Source: Kingdonia uniflora
Taxonomy: Eukaryota > Streptophyta > Magnoliopsida > Ranunculales > Circaeasteraceae
Length of the DNA stretch: 64,000 bases
Assembly (NCBI GenBank): GCA_014058105.1
Contig: JACGCM010002659.1
Coordinates: forward strand, 2,046,001 to 2,110,000
Direction: 5' to 3'
The notes beneath the pieces were generated by a model. It was not told the origin of the DNA, did no database searches, and saw only the letters and a program-made list of their open reading frames with translations. Both the position numbers and the translations under genes were made by a program. Positions 42,873 to 51,479 of this stretch are shown here, piece by piece; the first letter of the stretch is position 1, and each line of letters begins with the position of its first letter.

Positions 42873-43756
42873 CTAGTAGTGAATGCAGTATGGTTTTCCT
42901 GGTATGGGCGGAAGAGTATTGGTATTTCTGAAGAATTCATCTTTTTGTATTATCGGGTATAAGTCCGCAAGAGTAGCTGTTAATTGTGGTATGCACGGAA
43001 TTGGCTCCCTTCGTCCCTGGCGTCCTTGATTGTCATTGGACTTGAATCGCTTCTTATCACCCCCATAGTCTTTATTGCTGTTATGAGCTCGTTCTTCGAG
43101 ATGGCCTTTGGTTGGTAGGGTGATAGGTTGAGATCTTGGCTTCTCAGTTGTTAGTCGCTCAAGGTCGATAAAGTTGTTGACCTTCTCAATCATATCCTCC
43201 AACGTCAGTGGCTTGTTGAGAGCCAGGTGCTCCTTGACTCATCCATCTACAAGCAGTGCATTGGTGAAAGCGGAGATTGTGATCTTCTTGTCGAGGTTGT
43301 TAATTTTCCGAGCTAGTCCAAATAATTTCCCGATAAACGTCTCCAATTTTTTGTCTGGTGCCTGCTTGAAGCTGAGCAAAGAGTAAAGACTCTCATCCTT
43401 GTCTTTATTATGCGAATAGTTTTTGATAAACAGTTTGCGAAGTTGTTCGAAAATGAAGATAGACCCTTCGTTGAGCGTGTGAAACCATCGTAGAGGTTCC
43501 CCTTTTAAACTGGTCGGGAAGAGACTGCAGAGGATGTGATTGGATGTTGAATGTATCCCCAAAGAATCCTAAAATTCTTGGACGTGCTCCACAGGATCTC
43601 CTTCCTTGTATTTCTGAATCTTCAGAGTATGAAAATAAGTGGGTACTTCCTCGTTCAGCAACTCTTATGCGAGCGGGCTCTTCTATAATTTAGTATAGCG
43701 GTTTCTTCCAGTAAGTATTTGAGCGTCTAACAGCTCTTGGATGCATTTGTCCAACT
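42873..43756 (-). pseudogene. gag: Tat-4 gag, 5' end deleted
   Basis: Gag core: MGIHSTSNHILCSLFPTSLK, EPLRWFHTLNEGSI, LRKLFIKNYSHN, IGKLFGLARKINNLD and NKPLTLEDMIEKVNNFIDL, then a basic linker (KRFKSNDNQGRQGRREP) and HHDTERCFTL. One TGA at about 43238. The N-terminus stops at about 43756, where the sequence joins the LTR stub. Compared with Tat-1, the gag start, leader and primer-binding site are gone. Confidence 0.8.
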
Positions 43757-43882
43757 GTAGGTGAGGCCGTCTATATTGTAATCTGCTTGCTCTCAGTCCT
43801 TGGTTGGTTATCAATATGTTTATATGAACTATGTGAGCTCGAATATCGGGCTTAGTATGAGGATTAGAAATAAGCCCTTACA
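43757..43882 (-). repeat. 5' LTR stub of Tat-4
   Basis: 126 bp matching the end of the 3' LTR at about 31346-31471 (GGTGAGGCCGTCTATATT..., CCTTGGTTGGTTATC...). The other 550 or so bp are missing. At the junction, AACTGTAGGTGAG here corresponds to AACTGTTGGTGAG in the LTR, so a few bases of microhomology probably guided the deletion. Confidence 0.85.
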
Positions 43883-43965
43883 ATACTAGTTTTCAATCAA
43901 AGACTCAACCAGACATAAGATAAAGTAAAGGTAAAACTAGCTTTCATCTATCAATATGTCTGCAA
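43883..43965. repeat. 161-bp tandem repeat of Tat-3 (right part)
   Basis: Resumes the unit broken by Tat-4 (ATACTAGTTTTCAATCAAAGACTC...) and runs into a last partial copy. The TSD ATACT is its first five bases. Confidence 0.85.
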
Positions 43966-43996
43966 CAAATACTTTTTTCAAGTTCATATCAAACCG

Positions 43997-46500
43997 TTAT
44001 AATGGATTTTTCTTTGTTGTTGGGATGTCAGCTACGCTTTCCCCTACAACAGAAGGTCGATCAGCCATAAATTCTTGAGCTCGAGCATTCACAACAATCC
44101 TGCCCTGCTCTATCAATTCAGCGGGTCGAGGGCCTAAATCTGTTTCCATGGAGCCCATACAATTTCCTTGATCTATATCAGCTCTGCAAATACATCCCCT
44201 GTCTGGCAAACTGTTGAACAAGGTATCTCTTTCTAACTCAAGCCTTTTTACCTCCTCTATAAAATAGGCGATCACAACCCTCAACAAGTCTGAGTGCGCT
44301 GCATGAGGTATAACTGCCTTTGAAAAGTTTGTTCTCGCTCATTGAAGATGATCTTCTAACCACCTATACCATTCTTTTTGCCATATCATTTCACTATCTA
44401 CTCGAGCTGTGAATGCAATGTTCTCTTCCAATTTCTTGTCAACTTTAGCTGAGTCAGCCTGATTAATCGTATTCAAATTCGCCACCTGAGCACGAAGTGC
44501 CTCAATCTCCTTGTTTAAATCTTCCCCAGTAAGAGCTTTCTTTAACAGTTCGTCTTTCCCCTTTATTAAAATCTCCTTCCCTCTGATAGCCCACTCAAAC
44601 CCTTGTTCCCAGATAAGAGCAACGCCCAACTCAATTTGACACTCCCTTAACCGCTTAACTCCTTTTTGTACATAACTTTGAATTCGAGCTATTTACCTCT
44701 CAAGCTCTCTAATTCGAGCTAACAGACTGACTACATCCCCTTGAATAAGGGAAACCTTGGCATTATTTTTATTTTTCCTCGAACGCTCTCCAGCCTCGGC
44801 GTTCTTGGCATACGAATTGGCATGCGCCAATTTGATCTTCAGTTGTTCCACCCTCCCATTCAACTCATCACACTTCCGTTACACCCTCCCAAATTCCATA
44901 TCTTTAGCATGTAAAGTTGTATATAACTGTTCAACTACAACTTTAGAAGTAGATAGATTGCCCCAAGCTTTCTTCAGCTTGCAATCTTTGTCAACCATTT
45001 CCTTTTTTAATCGCTTCAGCTCGTTTCTAGTATTCACTATATCAACTCAAATTTGCTCCTAATTGTTCATTTTATTGATCAATTCGCCCTTCAAACTAGC
45101 TACAGAGCAATTTAACTCTTCCTCTGATCTTTTTAGCGCATATATACAATAACGGGTCATGTCAACCTCCCAACTCTTTGTCATCAACGCATCATTCTGG
45201 CTTTTGAGCTTCGCTATATGTTATTTTGCCTACGCGGGCTCTTTTAGCCCTTTATTAATTTTGGCATCCTTCTTCTCGATCTTCTGAGTGAGGTCGATAG
45301 CAGTTTGGGTTGCCTCAACAAACTTGAAGTGCACCTTTACATGCTGATCTTCTTTGTCTTCATTCGCCTCTCTCATCCTATCAAACTCCTCTATAAATTC
45401 GTGGCTACATTGACGTGCCTCATCTTTGAGCAAGCGAGCTGACTCCAATTCGACCTACACATTACAGATACATTATATCAAGTTCGACTCAGAACACTCA
45501 TTTAATACATATACCTCATTTTTAACATCTACTATGTGAAACTACTTCTAAACTTAAGGTTAAAGTATAATCTAAGATGAATGATCAATAACAGGTACTT
45601 CCAAGTCTAAGGTACACACTCCCTATACTTTAAATTGCTAATAAATTGATATTTTCTATACACTATTGAGTGTCATTGTCCTAAACCATTAATAGGTTTT
45701 TGGTCCATCTCTACACTCTATATTTTTTTACTTTGTAGCTCTATACTAACGAAGCATACAAGTTAAATATTTCTTGCTATGTTCTAACCTGCAGCTCCGC
45801 TTGCGAAGATAACACTGACGCTGAGACGTCTCTCTCCTTAGTGAGCTTAGTCTCTAAATCTTTTATTCTAAGGCGCGTTTCCTTAAGTTCCTACAACAAG
45901 GATTACAAAAACAACTTAGCCTACAAAATTCTATCCAACACACAATATCCCATCATTTTACAACATTCCAAAATACTCATACAATCACAAAATCATCGTT
46001 CCACTCTACCTTCACTTTTTTCCCCTCTGGATGCTTATTGTCTTACCCTTGGTTGTCTCGCACCATTTGAGGAGAGACATCATCCAGACCATCCACTACT
46101 CCAACAGCAGCATCTTCAATCTCTTCATCTTCTTCCTCCTCAACATAGGCGTCCGCCCTAATAGCATCCACCTCATCTTCAGAATACCCCTTTGATATAA
46201 ACTAGCGCCCGAGTCTATCACCCTCAGCTATCACCTCCTCCAAATTTACTCTCGCCACTGCGGATAGATTGTTGATCTTCACCACTTAAGAAGCCTTTAG
46301 GGCCTCCAGCCACTTTTCCTTCTTGAGCAAGTCCATTTTTAATCGAGCAACCTTCTTCTCCAGCTCGACTTTTGCATTCATCAACTCATGTTTCTCCTCC
46401 TTGACCCCGAGGCATATCCCCTTCATCAGGCGAGCAGCCTACAAAACAAACAAGATTGACCTCTTTGTTAGCTCGAACCACAATACAAAATTCATTACAT
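43997..46500 (-). pseudogene. Antisense main gene of Tat-3: coiled-coil C-terminal exons
   Basis: Minus-strand exons, opposite to pol: 46440-46272 (acceptor TTTGTAG at 46441; AARLMKGICLGVKEE, ELEKKVARLKMDLLKK); 46200-45990 acidic (EEEEDEEIEDAA); 45890-45800 (ELKETRLRIKDLETKL, ending CTGCAG|GTTAGA); 45452-45230 (VELESARLLKDEARQ, AIDLTQKIEKKDAKI); 44629-44339 (KGKDELLKKALTGED, NKEIEALRAQVANL); 44287-43997, which closes with a stop (GCICRADIDQGNCMG, DIPTTKKNPL). Heptad-rich text predicts a long coiled coil. Stops between pieces at about 44700-45200 make it a probable pseudogene. Confidence 0.6.
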
Positions 46501-47871
46501 ATTCAAGCAAATAAACTAACAATTTTACTCATCTCGTCCTCCCCATGAAGAGTTGCCAGCCTAGCCTTTTCCTCAACCTCTTTCAGCCCGTCTACTATAA
46601 TAGGTTGATCCTCTACGACCTGCATCCCCGATATTTTAGAAGGTTCAACCCTTCTCATTTTCACCTTTACTGCGACCTCGCCACTTCCCATGGTTCTAGA
46701 GGTCGAACCACGCTTCAATATCTGCTTCTTGGGAAATGTTCAAGCAAGCTTGCTCGATGTAATAGACTCCGGTAGCCCCATGCAGTCCACTCCAGGGGAC
46801 TTGGAAAAATTTAGTCGCCTCTCCCCATCAGTTCTTTTCTTCTGGATACTATTAACACCCGTCATTAGACTCATCGATTGAGACTTTTGAACTTTCTCGG
46901 ATCGGCTGTTAGCACGTTTCTTTCTACTAATGTCGAGTTCTTCCAACACAGCCTCGAGCTTTGTCCCTCCCTGGACAACTGTATCCAACATCGACTCTTT
47001 CCTCGACACCTATGATTTAGAACCTGTCATTCACAACATATTATCATCAGTAGAGCCACATACAATTTCAACATATCAATCTTATACAATATACATTGTT
47101 ATACTCACTTTGTTTTACAGTTCTAAACCAAAGTTCCATTGGTTCTTTGTCATCTCTCTGAAGGCAATCACCCTTCACCCATATCACATTATCATTACAT
47201 GGTCGACTTGCTGAGTTTAGATCGAAGAAACGAGGCCGAGTCGAGCTCACAAAGAAATATACCCCTCCACTTGCAGAAAAGTTTTTTATCCTACAAAATT
47301 GTAAAACATCCTCAGGGGATATCCTCCTCATTCTCTTATCCCCTTCCCACCATCTATTCAAAAATTCGCAAATACTTATCACCTCCCACATGTTCCCGTT
47401 CAGCTGAACAGGACATACCCCAATGATGTTCAAAATCCTTTTCGCCAGATTGATAAGGGGAAGACTCAACCCGTACTCCAACTGAGACTGGTAGCACAAA
47501 AAACCCTCTGAAAACACACTTTAAATATTCCCATCGAAGTACTCTAAAGAGATCAATTCGTATATACCCCTATCTCGTTTCTCCTTCTCCAAATCAGCCA
47601 ACAAATAAAAGTATTCCTCCCCGGTTGCTACAGTGCAACTCCTAAACTGCCTACCGGCATGTTCTACACAGCTGCCCCATCTACCTCCTGCAGAAGCCTT
47701 GGCTTTACAAAATTCTTTAAACACATCAGAGCGAGGAGGATAGGTTACCAATCTTCCAGGGAAATCTGGAAATTGATCAACCTCTACTTCTTCCTCACTT
47801 TCAGACATTACAATCTTGAACTCTGCCGATCGACCAGAGGTCGATGCCTTATTAACAGGTGAAGTCTCCAT
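46501..47871 (-). pseudogene. Antisense main gene of Tat-3: acidic and PF04195-like exons
   Basis: Start METSPVNKASTSGRS at 47871 after a possible acceptor GATTTGTAG. Then SESEEEVEVDQFPDFPG, FKEFCKAKASAGGRWG, one TAA at 47519-47521, EGFLCYQSQLEYGLSLPL, CPVQLNGNMWEVISICEFLN, RISPEDVLQFCRIKNF and PCNDNVIWVKGD. The donor is ACAAA|GTGAGT at 47109/47108; the 85-bp intron ends GACAG at 47024. The next exon is basic (SRKKRANSRSEKVQK, KKRTDGERRLN) and runs to about 46520. Best copy of the PF04195-like domain in the window: one stop only. Confidence 0.72.
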
Positions 47872-48243
47872 ATTAACTACAAATCTATAGATGAGGGCTT
47901 GATCTTACATAAACACTCCTCACGATCGACCTATATACAAGTTAAGGTATCTATCATTATCTTTTATATATATACGTCACCACATACATATATTTTCATG
48001 TATCATACATCAAATAGGTAATTTTTTGATTACTAGAAATAGTAATTTTTAGATTTTCCTGAACACAGAATATGATTTTAAAAAAACAAACACATTCGAA
48101 TATCACAATCCTCTACTAACCTTCTATGTTGGAGTGTGAATCTGAAGCAGCACCAAATCCTTTCCTTACAACGCTGCTATATAACCACCTTCTTGCCTCA
48201 GTCTCTACAACCCACTATCGTTTTGACTAATGATCGCTTTCGA

Positions 48244-48564
48244 TTAAATCCTCACGAGGTTCTCTGCAACTTTTGTTTTTCTTCTTCCTTCCTCTCTCAC
48301 TGTTTTCAAGTTTTCAAAAGTTAAGAAACATTTGAATGACGAAGCTGAAGCAATATTTATAATTTTTCTCTCTAACTGTTGGAAGTTATTGAGCCTCACA
48401 TGAGCTGTCCTCGGTTTTGGAACTGAGGCATCCCTTCCACTATAAATATCAGACGTCTTGTACCTTTTCAGTGAAAATGTTTTCCCATCATTGCTCTTTG
48501 CCTTATATTTTATTCTATTTTCATCTCTCTTTTCCAAATCTCTCTCTGACCTTTCCACACTCAT
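48244..48564 (-). CDS. Antisense main gene of Tat-3, basic exon 1 (ORF-b)
   Basis: An uninterrupted 106-codon frame starting at 48564: MSVERSERDLEKRDENRIKY, KAKSNDGKTFSLKRYKTSDIY, RLNNFQQLERKI, then REEGRRKTKVAENLVRI. It lies about 100 bp after TTATAAAAG (48661-48669 plus coordinates). A donor candidate, CCTC|GTGAGG, falls at about 48257, upstream of the stop, so it may be exon 1 of the gene whose next exon opens at 47871. The Tat-4 counterpart is 33144-33484. Strongly basic; no known domain seen. Whether it is translated is unknown. Confidence 0.5.
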   Translation of the reverse strand: MSVERSERDLEKRDENRIKYKAKSNDGKTFSLKRYKTSDIYSGRDASVPKPRTAHVRLNNFQQLERKIINIASASSFKCFLTFENLKTVREEGRRKTKVAENLVRI

Positions 48565-48660
48565 GATGATTCATACTTACACGAAATTGGGTTTTCACAA
48601 CTTTTACACAAGAGACAAAATTACAAGCTACCTACATTTTCCTATTTTTTTATCTTCTTC

Positions 48661-48669
48661 TTATAAAAG
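48661..48669 (-). promoter_or_regulatory. TATA box of antisense main gene, Tat-3
   Basis: CTTTTATAA on the minus strand, about 100 bp upstream of the ORF-b start at 48564; position conserved with Tat-4 (33031-33040). Confidence 0.5.
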
Positions 48670-48855
48670 TCCTGACATCATTTCCAAAGTTCTCAAAATT
48701 TAAAAAATTTCAAATTTGTTTTCACAACAGCACAAGCAGCATTCGCAACAATAGAGAATCGCTTTAACTTTTATTCGTATTCCATTTTTTCCAAATTATT
48801 CTAACTCATATAATTACATACATTCATACTCTATTTACATTCATTTTTATTACCC

Positions 48856-49209
48856 TCACATATAATTATACCTAAAATAGCCTTGATGTCCTGGGGAACC
48901 ACATCCAATCATATATCCTCCAGCAATCCTCACATCTTCCAATTCGATCTCCTCTACATCAAGTAACCTCACTGGATCTTTTCGAGCTGCAGGATCAACC
49001 ATGATTTCTCGGAACATCTCTTCATAGAAGCAACATTCATACTCACGTTCTCTCCCAATCCCATATAAACCTTTAACTTGAACCTCCCTCACTGGCAGTT
49101 CAGCATCATAATACAACAGTCCAAAAATTCGTTCCCACACTTCAACTATCTTTATCGTTAACCACCCCTTAATGGCATAACGAATCCTCTCAGATCAAGT
49201 CCATACCAT
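48856..49209 (-). pseudogene. Antisense ORF of Tat-3 between the two units
   Basis: A minus-strand frame of about 117 codons, TATA-like TATAAATAAGGG (about 49244-49255) just upstream, ATG at about 49209 with one TGA at codon 5, then SERIRYAIKGWLTIK, VEVWERIFGLLYYDAELPV, KGLYGIGREREYECCFYEEMF and an acidic end (VEEIELEDVRIAGGYMIG). No family recognised. The interval of Tat-2 holds a short ORF in the same place (18604-18738) with only faint resemblance; Tat-4 shows none. It may be a third, less conserved antisense unit or chance. Confidence 0.4.
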
Positions 49210-49255
49210 TTTTATCCTCTTCCACCTGTTTGAGACTCATCCTCCCTTATTTATA

Positions 49256-50204
49256 CATCTTTTGCAACAAATTCCCCGCAGCTCGTGATATTATCCTACT
49301 ATCTCGAAACAAAAAACCTAGTATCTTGAGAAAAGTTATTTAAACATATCCTTCCCTATCGACCTCAGTTATTTCATCTTATTCCATATCGAGCTCTTCT
49401 TTCCAAATCTAGCATTCTAGAATGACCTCCCTGAGCTCGAACTTCGCGTTCTAAAAATTTTTATAATTTTTTCTCTCCCCCAATAACATCTCAGTCACCC
49501 AGCTCGATCATTCCTTACACGTATTTCACAACATTACACACATATTTCTAACAGCTCGATTAATATAAAAGGTTATAAGTTTTGATCTTGTACATTACAA
49601 ATCATCCTATATTCGGTAGTCTTCGAATCATTCATAGCACGAGGTCTAGATTTATTCTATTCTATATCAGCACAGAGTTTGGATAACAAATTGTATTTAT
49701 CTCAAATACAAATTATAGGTACTTTACAGATAACCAATCTTTCAAGGGATTTTACAGATAACAAGTCTTTCAATTACTCCAACATTAGGTATTTTACAGA
49801 TAACAAGTCTTTCAAGTACTCCAACATCAGGTACTTTAGAGATAACAAGTTTTTCAAGTATTTTTACAGATAAAGTATCCTTCAAGCACTCTGAAACATC
49901 AAATCCTTCAATTCATTAGACTTCAATGACGTCTCACTCAGATGCAAAGAAGGCATTAGAAACAAAGAAAATCCTCCCTCCCATGAGTTTGATCGAAGTC
50001 TACTCGAACTTCAAATGGAAACTATTGAAGAACAGGAATCCGTCCTTGAACCAACTCTTCAAACAGAAGGTCTTCTCAACGCAAAGAAACGACGGAAGTG
50101 CAGAAGCAGACTTCCATTCTCTGTCTTCCTCATCCACTACCAGCGTCACCTCCTCTATAACCACCACCTCTACAGAGTTGGTAGAGATGAAGAGAGCCCG
50201 ACCT
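49256..50204. other. Tat-3 antisense spacer, no clear gene
   Basis: AT-rich. A short direct repeat, TTTTACAGATAACAAGTCTTTCAAG-like, occurs three to four times at about 49715-49880 (units of roughly 40-47 bp). Plus-strand frames at 49926-50207 and 50015-50245 are open by chance across the antisense block and resemble nothing. Confidence 0.45.
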
Positions 50205-50531
50205 TAGAATCCAATCTAATACAAGAAATTAATGCAATTGCCTAACAGTTACACCCGTCCCTGCATCTATCTCCCCAACCTTATCCTCCACAAGGATGCG
50301 GATACAAACCCAATATTGCTAGCCAATCACGACAACGCAATGAAATCTCCATATACAGCAAAAATCTTCCTCAGCTTCAGTCACTTCTTCTTCTTACATG
50401 CCTTGATACGTCGGAGGAACGAGCACAGGGGCCGACATTTCCAAAGACTGACCACCAAAATATTTTATTCTCAACTTATGCATCTCAATGGCAATTCTCT
50501 TTTCAAGAACCATTCTTTGAGTTTTCACCAT
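50205..50531 (-). pseudogene. Antisense ORF-a of Tat-3 (about 108 codons, stops)
   Basis: Third copy of ORF-a. ATG at 50531: MVKTQRMVLEKRIAIEMHKL, IKYFGGQSLEMSAPV, LVPPTYQGM, then TAA at 50394-50396. The frame stays alignable beyond the stop: EEEVTEAEEDF, WRFHCVVV, RILVEDKV, TGVTV, FLVLDWIL, with two more stops. Residue order and spacing follow Tat-4 ORF-a (31767-32096) throughout. The product would be truncated after 45 residues. It starts about 340 bp inside the 3' LTR. Confidence 0.6.
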
Positions 50532-50592
50532 TATCAACACTCTCAGAAGAATTTTTGAAACAAGCGTACTTTGCCACATTCCTCGGTACAGG

Positions 50593-50606
50593 TATTATTT
50601 ATATAA
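50593..50606 (-). promoter_or_regulatory. TATA box of antisense ORF-a, Tat-3
   Basis: The minus strand reads TTATATAAATAATA, its upstream edge 75 bp before the ATG at 50531. Matches the placement in Tat-2 and Tat-4. Confidence 0.55.
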
Positions 50607-50855
50607 CCCTAACATTTAATGTGCAGGTACATTTTCCTAAGCGTCATCATTCAATACAGACAGAACTCTTAAAACCCTAACCATCGCATACATCAATATT
50701 CCCATTAACATTCAATGAACGTACGTCCCCCCATAACACGAGAATTTTCCATGCAGTCAAACACCATCATTACTTCCTTCATTATTCAAACTTCCAACCT
50801 AAATACCCATATACCCACAAGCTCTTTCTCAACCTAAGCCACTCGTGACTTCGGT

Positions 50856-50869
50856 TACGAGGAGGCAAT
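50856..50869 (+). other. Polypurine tract of Tat-3
   Basis: GAGGAGGCAAT lies directly before the 3' LTR start TGTAGGGG at 50870. It is purine-rich and in the required position, though interrupted. Confidence 0.6.
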
Positions 50870-51479
50870 TGTAGGGGCCTACCCCTCGACCTTACCCAAA
50901 TTGAGTTGTTTCAAGTTCAAACTACCTCCATGCTAGACTCACGCATTCTCCACGTGACTTTAACATTCAACATTGCCACCTACTCCATGAACTTGTGAAG
51001 AACGTGGGCCGAGTTTAAACAGAAAAACCTAAATAAGTCAAAGATACTTGTCTCTCACAAACTCAATAATTAATCAGTCAACTGCCACTAACCACATTGA
51101 TCGGAGAACGTGCTTCAGCACAATGAAGAACTGCGGAGAAGGCCTATATTAAAAAACAGTTCCAGAAGAGACAAGGACCAAAAAAAGACACCAAAAATCA
51201 CTAAGAAAACTACATTTTCTAGATTCTCAAACTTTGCACTTTTTATTTATAAGATCAAGCATTTCTAAGTTGAGAGATCACTTATAATAAGATATCAGCC
51301 TCAAGCAATAAAAGTCACTATTACAAAAAACCCGTAACTCGAGGTTGTGGTTTCTTACCTATTTAAAGGTTTTCCACTCTACATTACCTGTGTTATTTTT
51401 TGCTTTACATTAGTCGTGTCACAGCTACATTGGTGTAAGAGCTAATTCCAAGCCACTTCGAGCTTACGGAATTAGGCCA
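50870..51479 (+). repeat. 3' LTR of Tat-3, last bases missing
   Basis: Aligns with 23572-24185 along its whole length, but ends GGAATTAGGCC and then diverges, lacking the terminal ATTACA. Adjacent sequence is not Tat-2, so the original right-hand junction has been removed. Confidence 0.9.

Larger units (their letters stand above)
30790..43882 (-). mobile_element. Tat-4: nested Ty3/Gypsy element, TSD ATACT
   Basis: A minus-strand element inserted in a Tat-3 161-bp repeat. The ends are TGTAATAG (30790) and CCTTACA (43882), flanked by the 5-bp TSD ATACT (30785-30789 and 43883-43887). Order on the minus strand: a 126-bp 5' LTR stub, gag, PR, RT, RNase H, aRH, integrase, 156-bp repeats, antisense genes (on plus), polypurine tract, 3' LTR. 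Most of the 5' LTR, the primer-binding site and the leader were deleted after insertion. Confidence 0.92.
23572..51479 (+). mobile_element. Tat-3: Ty3/Gypsy Tat-type element with nested Tat-4
   Basis: A 5' LTR (23572-24185), Tat-type primer-binding site, gag, PR, RT, RNase H, second RNase H and integrase on the plus strand, 161-bp tandem repeats, an antisense gene block (43997-50531, minus), a polypurine tract and the 3' LTR (50870-51479). Tat-4 occupies 30790-43882. Without it the element is about 14.8 kb. In the first 150 or so aligned LTR bases I count about 18 mismatches, mostly transitions, so it is old. The last bases of the 3' LTR are lost. Confidence 0.9.

Noticed and set aside
50015..50558. 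Plus-strand frames near the Tat-3 3' end as an env-like gene
   Set aside because: They are the mirror of ORF-a and its spacer; ORF-a on the minus strand has homologues in Tat-2 and Tat-4, whereas these have none.
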